From an uncultured Collinsella sp. (GTDB lineage Bacteria > Actinomycetota > Coriobacteriia > Coriobacteriales > Coriobacteriaceae), in the NCBI GenBank assembly GCA_958348565.1, contig CATVZP010000028.1:1-22559 (forward strand): a stretch of 22,559 nucleotides of DNA. Reading direction: 5' to 3'. The notes beneath the pieces are model-generated. The model saw only the letters and a program-made list of their open reading frames with translations. It was not told the DNA's origin and ran no database searches. Position numbers and translations under genes: made by a program. Positions 14,026-21,264 of this stretch are shown piece by piece; within the stretch, counting starts at the first letter, position 1, and each line of letters starts with the position of its first letter.

Positions 14026-14499
14026 ATGATTTACGGTGCACTGGGCGATATCGAGGAGTATCGCGGAATGCTCAAGGGCCTCGATGTACTGATCGACTGG
14101 CTCGAGGAGAACGACCCGGCGGAGCTCGAGGTCGGCAGCCATCCGATTCTGGGCGACAAGGTCTATGCGAACGTCATGGCTCCCACGACGCGTCCCGAGG
14201 CCGAGGCTCACTATGAGACGCATCAGCGCTATCACGACTTGCAGATCGACGTCGAGGGTCGCGAGGCCTTTAAGGTTGCCACGGGCAGCCTGACGCTGGT
14301 TCAGGAGTTTGACGAGAAGGATGACTACGATCTGGTCGATTCCGACGCCTCGATCGCCGGCGACCTTGCTGACGACAAGTTTGCACTGTTCGTTGCCGGC
14401 GAGCCTCACATGCCCACGCTCGAGTTCCCGGGCGATGGCGCGCAGCCGGTCAAGAAGATCTGCTTTAAGCTGCTTGCAGATGCTTACTGGGAGGAGTAG
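14026..14499 (+). CDS. YhcH/YjgK/YiaL-family cupin-like protein (EbgC type)
   Basis: 157 residues, normal for the family. It starts MIYGALGDIEEYRGM, the typical beginning; THQRYHDLQIDVEG (66-79) holds the conserved HxDLQ metal-binding block; and AGEPHMPTLEF (123-133) is the conserved EPHxP block. Family members are small beta-sandwich proteins proposed to act as sugar anomerases or isomerases in sialic acid, galactoside and other operons (YhcH, EbgC). GAGAGGGGA precedes the ATG. It follows the nagA fragment and may once have belonged to an amino-sugar operon. The reaction here is unknown. Confidence 0.88.
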   Translation: MIYGALGDIEEYRGMLKGLDVLIDWLEENDPAELEVGSHPILGDKVYANVMAPTTRPEAEAHYETHQRYHDLQIDVEGREAFKVATGSLTLVQEFDEKDDYDLVDSDASIAGDLADDKFALFVAGEPHMPTLEFPGDGAQPVKKICFKLLADAYWEE

Positions 14500-14557
14500 C
14501 GAGCTACTCGGCTGAGTTGTTCGTATGCTGGCGTGATTCCATTGAGGGGCGCGCTTG

Positions 14558-14613
14558 AGCCCCGTTAATCGCGGTTCCCTTGGGGATTGCGGTTGGCGGG
14601 GCTTGTTTGTTGA
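14558..14613 (+). terminator. Possible terminator after the YhcH gene
   Basis: AGCCCCG (14558-14564) pairs with CGGGGCT (14597-14603), followed by TGTTTGTT. The 32-base interior can extend the stem with several G-U pairs. Imperfect but well placed. Confidence 0.5.
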
Positions 14614-14646
14614 GTAGGGGAGTTGCCGGCGGCGTTGTGCTTGGAT

Positions 14647-15012
14647 TTATTTGCGAAGAACATCGGCTAGCCGCAGGATTGAAATCATCGACCGATAAGT
14701 GAGTTCCACTTTTTCGCCCGCAAGCAGTCGTTTCGAGCCAATCTCATCTAGCCCCACAAGCCGAGAAAACAGCGGGCCGCTCATCGTGCCCTCGTCAATT
14801 GATTCCCTTATGGTCTTCAAAACGTCCGTATCATGAAGCGATGCCGAGCTGTAGGGGGCAACACGAGCGGAACTCTCAATTAACGACGAGACAAAAGGAT
14901 GGAGATGCTTTGGACATAGTCCATCAAACACCACATCCCCATTGTCGTTCGAGCCGACCAGGCGCCAAGTATAATGATCGACCCAGTCATCTCCGTCATA
15001 TATGGTGTCCAT
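14647..15012 (-). CDS. Unrecognised 121-residue protein with HTH-like C-terminus
   Basis: 121 residues from ATG 15012 (GGAAG upstream); the frame stays open to 15102, and the start is uncertain. I do not recognise the family. The last 40 residues (LFSRLVGLDEIGSKRLLAGEKVELTYRSMISILRLADVLRK) resemble an XRE-type helix-turn-helix, such as an antitoxin or a phage-type regulator. The N-terminal part (YDGDDWVDHYTWRLVGSNDNGDVVFDGLC) looks like beta-strand. Base composition is lower in GC than the flanks. A different minus frame upstream (15218-15027) could be an N-terminal part lost to a frameshift, so this may be a broken gene. Confidence 0.45.
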   Translation of the reverse strand: MDTIYDGDDWVDHYTWRLVGSNDNGDVVFDGLCPKHLHPFVSSLIESSARVAPYSSASLHDTDVLKTIRESIDEGTMSGPLFSRLVGLDEIGSKRLLAGEKVELTYRSMISILRLADVLRK

Positions 15013-15448
15013 GAGCAACTTCCCGTCTAGAGAGAGAAACCTATTTGGACATCGGGGCGCAAGACCGCAATCCATATCGGGCCTGCAGCAGCTCCAACCC
15101 AACGCACCACATAGGTTCCCTTTCGTACATGTGTATCAATCTGCCCCGAAATGCCGGTGAATGCAATTCCAGACCCGTTTGTCGGATAGCAATCGACGTA
15201 TTTTTGTTTTACGCTCACAACCTTATATAGATATATCGTTCCAGCAAAAGAGAAGGGATCGTGACTATTTTAGATCTATATGGCCAATTCGAGCCCTCAC
15301 CATGGCAATTGTTGCAGCTGGGTTTCTTTTCATTAATATTTCACTTTGGTAAATCCCCGCCCCTAAGCATTAAACCCGAAGTCCACCGAGTGGGTCGCTG
15401 TTGACGTGGCGATGCTTGGATTGGCACACACGCACTCAAAATAGGCAA
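15013..15448. other. Lower-GC gap between the HTH-like ORF and tRNA-Thr
   Basis: About 440 bases without a gene I can support. It is AT-richer than its flanks, especially 15205-15350 (for example ATATAGATATAT near 15227). Short ORFs exist on both strands but lack ribosome sites and recognisable motifs. It could hold the promoter of the minus-strand ORF or decayed accessory DNA. Confidence 0.4.
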
Positions 15449-15472
15449 CAAAAAAGCCGCCCGAAGGCGGCT
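15449..15472 (-). terminator. Terminator of tRNA-Thr
   Basis: On the minus strand AGCCGCC-TTCG-GGCGGCT forms a 7-bp stem with a UUCG tetraloop, followed by TTTTTT. Confidence 0.9.
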
Positions 15473-15483
15473 ATCTTGTGCAA

Positions 15484-15559
15484 TGGAGCCAGCGACCGGG
15501 CTCGAACCGGTGACCCCCGCTTTACGAGAGCGGTGCTCTACCAACTGAGCTACGCTGGC
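15484..15559 (-). tRNA. tRNA-Thr (anticodon CGT), CCA encoded
   Basis: Full cloverleaf on the minus strand: acceptor GCCAGCG/CGCTGGC, D-arm GCTC/GAGC, anticodon stem CCGCT/AGCGG around the loop CTCGTAA, T-arm ACCGG-TTCGAGC-CCGGT, discriminator T and encoded CCA. The anticodon CGT reads the Thr codon ACG, common in this GC-rich DNA. Confidence 0.96.
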
Positions 15560-15716
15560 GGCCATATGGTGACGCAACTGAGGCGTCAACGGCTGTCTAT
15601 GATACGGGACATCGCAAATCCGCGCAAGTGCTCTGACGGCTTTTCTCACTTTAAATGCACTAATATTGGAGACGCGATGTCTTGCTCTTACGGGTCTCAA
15701 GCAGAATGGGGCAGCG

Positions 15717-16196
15717 ATGGCTCAACCCAAGATTCTTCTCACACGCATTGATGATCGGTTTATTTACGGGCAAGACGTTGAGCTGTGGAATGAGGCGGTT
15801 GGTTCCAACCTCGTCCTGATCGTTAACGACGAGATTGCGGCGGATTCGCGCAAGTGGGCGCCTATGAGGGTCGCGGCGCCCGAGGGCGTGTGGACACGGT
15901 TTTTCTCGGTACAAAGGACTATCGACATCATTCATACCGCAACGCCGCGTCAATGGATTCTGATCATGGTGGCGTCGCCCGCGGATGCGCTCGCGCTGGT
16001 CAAGGGTGGTGTGCCGATCACCAAGATTAGCATTGGCCATATGCAGGCTGGGGAGGGCAGACGCCCCGCAACACCCGCAGTTGCCGTAGACGAGGCAGAT
16101 GCCACCGCCCTCAAAGAGCTGCAAAAGCTCGGCATAGAACTGGAAATCCGCTATCTCCCCAGCTCCAATCCCGACCCCATCCAGCTAGTCATTTAA
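15717..16196 (+). CDS. Orphan EIIB-like paralogue lacking the phospho-accepting histidine
   Basis: 159 residues from ATG 15717, aligned end to end with the functional EIIB at 5208 (LLTRIDDRFIYGQDVELWN against LLTRIDNRLVHGQVATQWN; then GSNLVLIVNDE, VAAPEGVWTRFFSVQRTIDII, ALVKGGVPITKISIGHM, ELQKLGIELEIRYLP). The active His17 is Tyr and the following Val is Asp, so phosphotransfer should be lost. No EIIA, EIIC or EIID lies beside it. The ribosome site is weak. It is intact over its whole length, so it is either a regulatory or decoy protein or a recently decaying copy. Its stop codon lies inside the dispersed repeat at 16187-16214. Confidence 0.82.
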   Translation: MAQPKILLTRIDDRFIYGQDVELWNEAVGSNLVLIVNDEIAADSRKWAPMRVAAPEGVWTRFFSVQRTIDIIHTATPRQWILIMVASPADALALVKGGVPITKISIGHMQAGEGRRPATPAVAVDEADATALKELQKLGIELEIRYLPSSNPDPIQLVI

Positions 16197-16214
16197 GAAC
16201 GTCCCCAATGACTA
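16187..16214 (-). repeat. Dispersed 28-base repeat, copy 1
   Basis: The minus strand here matches 21131-21158 over 28 bases with one difference (23 bases exact). The copy carries its own 7-bp inverted ends (AGTCATT ... AATGACT). It includes the stop codon of the EIIB-like gene. Confidence 0.75.
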
Positions 16215-16220
16215 GGTAGC

Positions 16221-16254
16221 AAAACGCCCGTCGGCGGTGGTGTCGGCGGGCGTT
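16221..16254 (-). terminator. Bidirectional terminator between the EIIB-like gene and galM
   Basis: AACGCCCG (16223-16230) pairs with CGGGCGTT (16247-16254), and the stem extends inward with mismatches. The A-tract gives TTTT on the minus strand, which suits galM. Confidence 0.75.
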
Positions 16255-16280
16255 ACTGTGCGATATGTCGCGCTGTGGGC

Positions 16281-17333
16281 TTAGTGCCTCATAAAGTGGT
16301 ATTCGATCACATTGCTGTAGGGGTGACCCGGGCCCACGATGCCCTGCGGGAACAGCGGCTGGTGCGGCGTGTCGGGGTACATCTCGGCCTCGAGGGCAAA
16401 GCCGGCGCCCCAGCCGTAGTTGGCATCGTCCTTGGCGTGCTCGTCGCCCAGCCAGTTGCCGGTGTAGAGCTGCACGCCCGGTGCGGTGGTGTAGTAGTCC
16501 AGCTCGCGACCGGTCCACATCTCCTCGACATGCAGGGCGCGGCGCAGGTTGCGACCGTACTTATAGTCATCGATGCACAGGCAGTGGTCGTAGCCGCGTG
16601 CCTGCTTAATCTGTGGATCGTCGGCCTCCATGCCAGGCGCGACGGGGCGCAGCTCACGGAAGTCAAACGGCGTGCCCTCGACCGGAGCAATCTCGCCGGT
16701 GGGGATGTTCTGCTCGTTGATGGGCAGGTAGTGGGCGGCGTTGGCAACAAAGAAGTGCTCGCAGTCCATGCCGGCGTTATGGCCGGCAAGGTTAAAGTAC
16801 GTGTGGTTGGTCATGGACACGTAGGTGGCGCGGTCGCTCTCGCAGCCGTATTCGATACGGAAGCAGCCGGTGCGCGTCACGGTAAACGCGGCCGTAAAGG
16901 TGCGGTTGCCGGGAAGACCCAGCTCACCGTCCTCAAGCGAGGTGGTCATGCGCACGGCATTGTGGACCTCGTCGAGCTCAACGTCCCACACGCGCTTGTG
17001 CAGGCCGTGCTCAAGGTCGCTGTGCAGGTTGTTGACGCCCTCGTTGGCCGGCATATGCCAGTCCGTGCCGGCGATGGTGATCGTGGCACCCGCAGTGCGG
17101 TTGGCCACGGGGCCGATGGTCGCGCCAAAGCAGGCGGGGTTGTCAAAGTAATCCTCGAGCTTATCGAAGCCCAGCACCACATCGCGCACGTTGCCGGGGA
17201 TGTCGGGCACGTCGATGCCCAGCACGGTGGCGCCAAAGTCCATAATGCGAACGCAGATCTCGGGCCCGTTGAGGGTGTAACGATGAACGGGGGTGCCGCA
17301 CGGCGCGGTGCCGAAAAGCTCGGAAGTGATCAT
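16281..17333 (-). CDS. galM: Aldose 1-epimerase (mutarotase)
   Basis: 350 residues from ATG 17333, chosen because AGGAAC lies before it and the protein then begins MITSELFGTAPCGTPVHRYTL as GalM proteins do. Active-site blocks are GATIGPVANRTA (70-81), VNNLHSD (100-106, His104), SMTNHTYFNLAGH (173-185, His177 as general acid) and GFALEAEMYPDTPHQP (311-326, with Glu315 the likely base). It interconverts alpha and beta anomers of aldoses such as galactose. It lies downstream of the galactitol-type PTS on the same strand but is separated from it by a terminator at 17456-17492. It is distinct from the shorter LacX at 11952. Confidence 0.92.
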   Translation of the reverse strand: MITSELFGTAPCGTPVHRYTLNGPEICVRIMDFGATVLGIDVPDIPGNVRDVVLGFDKLEDYFDNPACFGATIGPVANRTAGATITIAGTDWHMPANEGVNNLHSDLEHGLHKRVWDVELDEVHNAVRMTTSLEDGELGLPGNRTFTAAFTVTRTGCFRIEYGCESDRATYVSMTNHTYFNLAGHNAGMDCEHFFVANAAHYLPINEQNIPTGEIAPVEGTPFDFRELRPVAPGMEADDPQIKQARGYDHCLCIDDYKYGRNLRRALHVEEMWTGRELDYYTTAPGVQLYTGNWLGDEHAKDDANYGWGAGFALEAEMYPDTPHQPLFPQGIVGPGHPYSNVIEYHFMRH

Positions 17334-17455
17334 TTGGTTCCTAACATCGAGGTATTTCCGACAAACTGTAGCGCGAACAGGCGAGATTATCACTACACCT
17401 CACTAAAGCAGGGGGTATTTTTCTCAAAAAAGTGATGATTGATTTACTGTGGACA

Positions 17456-17492
17456 AACAAAAAGAAACCCGCCGGGATGCGACGGGTTTCTT
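17456..17492 (-). terminator. Terminator of the galactitol-type PTS operon
   Basis: On the minus strand AAGAAACCCG (17492-17483) pairs perfectly with CGGGTTTCTT (17471-17462), followed by TTTGTTTG. Confidence 0.88.
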
Positions 17493-17516
17493 CCACAGGG
17501 GATATGTGGCAATCAG

Positions 17517-19040
17517 TTAGGCGTTTGCCTTTGCGGACTCGGCTTCCTTGGCAGCCTTGAGGTCCTCCTCGGTAAACTTGCCGGTGGTGAGCGGCGAGAG
17601 GGTGCACTTGTCCTGCTTCGCGTACTCGATGTTACGAGCGATCATCTGCTTGCGATACCAAGCAAAGAGCGCGACGTACACGGCGATGGCAACGACAGTG
17701 GCGATGATCATGGTCACATCGCCCGTGGTCGCCTTGCCCACGAAGAAGGCCAGGAACTTCTCGACAGGTCCTTCCATGGTGGTCTGAGAGATCAGGCCGG
17801 TAACGCCATCGGGGAAAGCGCCGACAGTCTTAGCGGTAAAGGTAACGAAATCGGCGACGAGGGTGCCAGCGCCCAGGAAGACGGGCAGCAGGACAGCACC
17901 AATGACGACCATGCGGATCACGCGGCCGCGGGTGACAACGAGCAGTGCCGGCGTCAGACCCATGGCGATGATGCCACCGAGCGGCAGCAGGCCGTTCCAA
18001 GTGCCAGTCGGGGAGAAGGGGAAGGGAACGTTGGCGAGCAGCAGTGCCTCACCCAGCATGACGGGGGCAAGGATGTTGGCAGCAGCCCAGATCTCGGCGC
18101 GGCCGGCGATGAAGGGCCAGTCGAGACCGACGTTGAGGGTGCGGCCCTGGAGCCACTTGCTGTTGTTGGCAAAGTCGGAGATGCCCTGAGACAGCGGCTC
18201 GACGGCTGCGATGAACCAAGAACCGATCATGGAGAACAGCTCAAGGCAGGTTGCGGCGGTAAAGGCGAGCGTGCAGATCTGCTGCGGGGTCTGGTGCGAA
18301 AGAAGGCCGACGAAGACGCCCAGGTAGATACCAATAGCAAACTTGGAGCCTCAGAAGCCGATCATGTTGTTGAGCTTGGCAGCGTCGAAGTCGTACTTAT
18401 CGAGGAAGGGGAGCACCTTGTCGATGATCTTGTTGAGCAGCATGGCCAGCGGGTTCATCATGTAGTTCATGTGAGTCGTGGTCATGGGGTTCTCCTCGGG
18501 AGCACCCAAAAGATCGTTGAACGTGGGCTTCATAAGGTCGGAGTTCATGATCTTCATGACGCCGACGAAGACGACGAGCAGCGTGGCGACAACAATGTTG
18601 GCACCAAAATAGATGCAGGCAAGGCCGACGAAGGCGAGGTGCCAGACGTCAAAGATGTCGACGTCGATGGTGTTGGTCTTGGCGAGCACGATCATCACGA
18701 TGTTGACGATGACGAGTACCATCAGGAAGTACAGCGTGTAGGGAGAACCCCAGGTGATGGTGGCCAGCGGTGCCCAACCCACGTCGGTGACGGTGAGCTG
18801 AAGGCCGGTGGACTCAACGAACGTCGTCATGGCGCTCGAGAAGGCCGTCGTCAGAATGTTGATGATGGCACCAATACCGGTAATGGCGATACCGAGCTTA
18901 AGGCCGCCCTCGAGGGCCTTAGTAAACTTAACTTTGAAGAGTAGGGCAATAACCGTCAAAACGATGGTCATCATAGGGGCTGCGCCAAGGTCGATCAGCG
19001 GCTGAAAGACGGCATTAGCAAACCCGATTACTGCGTCCAT
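17517..19040 (-). pseudogene. gatC: PTS galactitol-family EIIC, interrupted by one in-frame TGA
   Basis: Frame 19040-17517 gives 507 residues plus stop, except for TGA at 18353-18351. The first half (229 residues, MDAVIGFANAVFQPLID...) contains TDVGWAPLATITWGSPYTLY and VDIFDVWHLAFVGLACIYFGANI, typical of GatC. It ends ...AAKLNNMIGF. After the TGA the same frame continues GSKFAIGIYLGVFVGLLSHQTPQQI to the end with no other stop or shift, including FIAGRAEIWAAANILAPVMLGEALLLANV. A TGG-to-TGA change (Trp) is the simplest explanation. Sequencing error or readthrough remain possible. GAGGGAG precedes the ATG. If truly broken, this PTS has no permease from this locus. Confidence 0.88.
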
Positions 19041-19090
19041 GTCTCCCTCTTTCCTAAAAGAGAATTTCCTTTTCCGTATGTTGCCTTAAA

Positions 19091-19124
19091 AAGGAAGATG
19101 CCGTTCCCGGTCGTCATCTTCCTT
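19091..19124 (-). other. Attenuator-like hairpin between gatB and gatC
   Basis: AAGGAAGATG (19091-19100) pairs perfectly with CATCTTCCTT (19115-19124). On the minus strand the stem is followed by TTT after CCTT, like a weak intrinsic terminator. It lies in the 120-base gap and could lower gatC expression relative to gatA and gatB. Confidence 0.5.
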
Positions 19125-19160
19125 AAAGCCAAAGATTGTGCAGAGCGAAGCTGCAAAAGA

Positions 19161-19466
19161 TTAGTTGAGACCCTTTTCCTTGATAATGGCCTCAATCTTG
19201 TCGTAAACCGGCTTAGCCATAGCAGGCATGCGATAGAGGATCGGGCCGGCGTCGACGATCGGGGTCTTAACCTCAAAGCCAAAATCGGTCTTGGCGATCT
19301 GGGCGAAGATGTCGTACTGAGAGAGCATCTCCTCGTTGACGTCCTTGATCATCACGGCGTCGCAGTGCAGGTTGTAGCCGCGATTCTTGAACTCGGACTC
19401 GATGGCGTCCTTGATCTGGTGGCTGGAGTTAACACCGGCGCCACAAGCTGCGAGAACCTTAATCAT
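19161..19466 (-). CDS. gatB: PTS galactitol-family EIIB component
   Basis: 101 residues, normal GatB length. MIKVLAACGAGVNSSHQIKDAIE shows the phospho-accepting Cys8 in the CGxGVNSS context typical of the galactitol group. KTDFGFEVKTPIVDAGPILY is also family-like. It takes phosphate from GatA and passes it to the incoming polyol in EIIC. AAAGGAATTC precedes the ATG. It lies 53 bases after gatA and before the interrupted gatC. Galactitol is the family substrate; other pentitols or hexitols are possible. Confidence 0.9.
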   Translation of the reverse strand: MIKVLAACGAGVNSSHQIKDAIESEFKNRGYNLHCDAVMIKDVNEEMLSQYDIFAQIAKTDFGFEVKTPIVDAGPILYRMPAMAKPVYDKIEAIIKEKGLN

Positions 19467-19519
19467 GATGAATTCCTTTCTCTATGCGGGTTATTCCGCG
19501 GATTCCTAAGGGTAGTTGG

Positions 19520-20011
19520 CTAGTCGGCAGGAAAGTTGTCGACCAAGAACTGGTAGATGGCCTTGGCGTCGGTCATGGAGAACAGCTCCTTGACACGATC
19601 GGTGCCAAGAGCGTTAACGAAGTCCATGATCTTGGCGAGGATGCCCACCTGGGCCTCCTTGTCGTCGTTGAGGATCATGAACAGGAACGAGACGGGGAAG
19701 GTCTGCGAGGGGTCGATCATGGAGTGCCACTCGACGGGGGTCGTCAGCTTGACGGGGACGATGCGACGGGTGTGAACGAACTCGACCTCGGTGTGAGGAA
19801 CGGCAAAGCTGGGCAACTCGGGGTCGACGACAGACATATCCATGCCGGTGGGGTAGCCCTTTTCGCGCTCGATGATGTTCTCGAGAAACGCGGGCGCCAC
19901 ATAGTTTTTTAGTGACAGCTTATTGGCGATCTCGGTAAAGACCTCTTCTTGCGTGGTGCGGTCGCAAACAAACACGGTGTCTTCGAAGAACAGATTGCTC
20001 TCTGCGGACAT
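19520..20011 (-). CDS. gatA: PTS galactitol/fructose-type EIIA component
   Basis: 163 residues from ATG 20011, chosen because GGAAGGAG ends 8 bases upstream; two earlier in-frame ATGs (20029, 20047) lack a good site, and one overlaps the operator-like palindrome. The EIIA-2 fold is shown by LSLKNYVAPAFLENIIEREKGYPTGMDM and PSFAVPHTEVEFV, with the phospho-accepting His73. DPSQTFPVSFLFMILNDDKEAQVGILAKIMDFV is the conserved C-terminal helix-strand region. It takes phosphate from HPr and gives it to GatB. First gene of the minus-strand gatABC operon. Confidence 0.9.
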   Translation of the reverse strand: MSAESNLFFEDTVFVCDRTTQEEVFTEIANKLSLKNYVAPAFLENIIEREKGYPTGMDMSVVDPELPSFAVPHTEVEFVHTRRIVPVKLTTPVEWHSMIDPSQTFPVSFLFMILNDDKEAQVGILAKIMDFVNALGTDRVKELFSMTDAKAIYQFLVDNFPAD

Positions 20012-20040
20012 GTCTGCAACTCCTTCCATTCCGTGCAGAT

Positions 20041-20052
20041 CGAACATGTTCG
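20041..20052. promoter_or_regulatory. CGAACATGTTCG palindrome in the gat leader
   Basis: Perfect 12-base palindrome about 20 bases downstream of the expected gat transcription start. The flanking CAGAT/ATCTG extend it with one extra base. It shares TGTTCG/CGAACA arms with the inverted repeat in the deoR promoter, so it is a candidate DeoR operator. Confidence 0.6.
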
Positions 20053-20077
20053 AATCTGTTTGTTTAAGTCCCTAAAT

Positions 20078-20106
20078 ATTTAAGTAAAAGAGAACTAGTG
20101 TGTCAA
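20078..20106 (-). promoter_or_regulatory. Sigma-70-like promoter of the gat operon
   Basis: On the minus strand a perfect -35 TTGACA (20106-20101) is followed after 17 bp by TTAAAT (20083-20078). The strongest promoter match I found in the window. Confidence 0.7.
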
Positions 20107-20253
20107 TCTGTTTTCAATTGTTCGGTAAAGTTCAATTTGCTTAATTGAGGCGCATTGGATTGAAATGATTTTAAAAGAGCAGCTATTTGCCCATTTTTTG
20201 TCGGTCTCTTGGCGTCGAAATAATTCGTCGTTCTACGTTTGGCACCGAGTTTT

Positions 20254-20284
20254 CTACCGTTCACCGGGAAAAATCGACCGTTTA
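20254..20284 (-). promoter_or_regulatory. Operator-like cluster C (21-bp tandem AACGGT)
   Basis: Read on the minus strand: TAAACGGTCG (20284-20275), then CGGTGAACGGTAG (20266-20254). The AACGGT cores (20282-20277 and 20261-20256) are exactly 21 bp apart, as in clusters A, B and D. Thirteen bases are identical to 4011-4023. It lies some 30 bp before the deoR -10 and about 150 bp before the gat -35. Confidence 0.55.
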
Positions 20285-20301
20285 GGGTGAGTGAGCATAA
20301 A

Positions 20302-20326
20302 TGTTCGATTACTATAACTGCGAACA
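20302..20326 (+). promoter_or_regulatory. deoR promoter region with TGTTCG-N13-CGAACA repeat
   Basis: TGTTCG (20302-20307) and CGAACA (20321-20326) flank a TATAAC -10 (20313-20318). This suggests autorepression by the DeoR protein. No clear -35 is visible. Confidence 0.5.
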
Positions 20327-20347
20327 AAATCACTCAAAGGAGTAAAA

Positions 20348-21112
20348 ATGATCAAGGCGGAGCGTCAAGATAAGGTTCGTCAGCTGCTCGAGGAGCAGGG
20401 CACGGTCTCGGTTAAAGAGATTTCTGATGCGCTATGTGTCTCGGACATGACGGTCCGCCGCGATCTTGAGGAGCTCGCGAGCCTAGGCGAGATCGAGCGC
20501 GTGCATGGCGGAGCCCGTAGTGCACAGGGCCGTCCCCACGCTATGCTGCGCCATGAGTACTCGCACAGCGAAAAACGCACCAAGCATGCCGAGGAAAAGC
20601 TGCAGATTGCGCGTCGTGCTGTGGAGCTTATCGAGGAAGGCTCGACCATCTTTTTGGGCACGGGCACCACGGTTGAGCAGATGGCCTCGATGCTGCCGGC
20701 GTTTCGCCTGCGCATTGTGACCAATTCGCTTTCGGTGTTTAACCTGCTCGAGGCGCGCGAAGACTGCGACCTGTGCCTCGTGGGCGGTATGTACCGTCGC
20801 CGCACCGCCGCTTTTGTGGGGCCAACGGCCGAGGATACTCTGCGTGCGTTGGGTATCGATGCGGCGTTTATCGGCGCCAACGGCATTCTGGATGGCGACG
20901 TGTCTACGTCTAATATGGATGAGGGTCGTATCCAGCAGCTCGCCTTTAGCAAGGCCGACTCGCGCTATCTGATCGCCGACTCCAGCAAGATCGGCAAGCG
21001 CGACTTCTACACCTTCTGCCGCCTGGACAATTTGGACGCCGTGGTATGCGAGCCGGGTATTGCCGCCGAGGATCGTACCACCATCGAGGAACACACACGG
21101 ATCATCTGCTAG
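20348..21112 (+). CDS. DeoR-family sugar regulator
   Basis: 254 residues, typical length. The N-terminal HTH (about 5-58) reads MIKAERQDKVRQLLEEQGTVSVKEISDALCVSDMTVRRDLEEL, then HGGARS. The C-terminal DeoRC sensor domain (about 75-232) has IFLGTGTTVEQMAS (98-111), IVTNSLSVFNLL and FVGPTAEDTL, with FIGANGI and ADSSKIGKR near the end; this domain binds sugar phosphates. AAAGGAG precedes the ATG. It is divergent from gatABC, so it is the obvious regulator of that operon; members of this family (GatR, LacR, AgaR) control galactitol, lactose and amino-sugar genes. Tagatose-6-P or galactitol-1-P are plausible effectors, by inference only. Confidence 0.92.
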   Translation: MIKAERQDKVRQLLEEQGTVSVKEISDALCVSDMTVRRDLEELASLGEIERVHGGARSAQGRPHAMLRHEYSHSEKRTKHAEEKLQIARRAVELIEEGSTIFLGTGTTVEQMASMLPAFRLRIVTNSLSVFNLLEAREDCDLCLVGGMYRRRTAAFVGPTAEDTLRALGIDAAFIGANGILDGDVSTSNMDEGRIQQLAFSKADSRYLIADSSKIGKRDFYTFCRLDNLDAVVCEPGIAAEDRTTIEEHTRIIC

Positions 21113-21130
21113 CTAACGCTGCAGGCGAGG

Positions 21131-21158
21131 TAGTCATTGGGGACGTTCTTAAACGACT
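21131..21158 (+). repeat. Dispersed 28-base repeat, copy 2
   Basis: Matches the reverse complement of 16187-16214 with one difference. It lies 18 bases after the DeoR stop. A degenerate further copy follows directly at 21159-21182 (GTCATTGGGTAC against GTCATTGGGGAC). Confidence 0.75.
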
Positions 21159-21264
21159 TGTCATTGGGTACAGTCTTGGTGCGCTCCGTTTGTCGTCCCG
21201 TTCGATTTTTGCTCGGTGGGTATACTTCCTTTCGCATTAAACGCCGGACTGAGGAGGTATCCAA

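Larger units (their letters stand above)
20012..20347. promoter_or_regulatory. Divergent gatA/deoR regulatory region
   Basis: 336 AT-rich bases with no gene. It holds the gat promoter, a GTTC-rich palindrome in the gat leader, the tandem AACGGT cluster C (20254-20284), and the deoR promoter bracketed by TGTTCG/CGAACA. A short minus-strand ORF at 20333-20103 has no supporting features. Confidence 0.7.

Noticed and set aside
15484..15559. tRNA-Thr as an attachment site for an integrated element
   Set aside because: I found no integrase gene and no clear repeat of the tRNA 3' end nearby.
18351..18353. Selenocysteine or general UGA recoding at gatC
   Set aside because: No selenoprotein reason at this site, and I did not see a convincing SECIS-like stem. 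Other genes here end normally in TGA-free or TAA/TAG stops and show no in-frame TGA, so a point mutation is simpler.
17439..18944. 501-codon plus-strand frame opposite gatC
   Set aside because: It is the complement of gatC and gatC's motifs are clear. The His/Glu/Asp/Gly-rich text has no recognisable domain.
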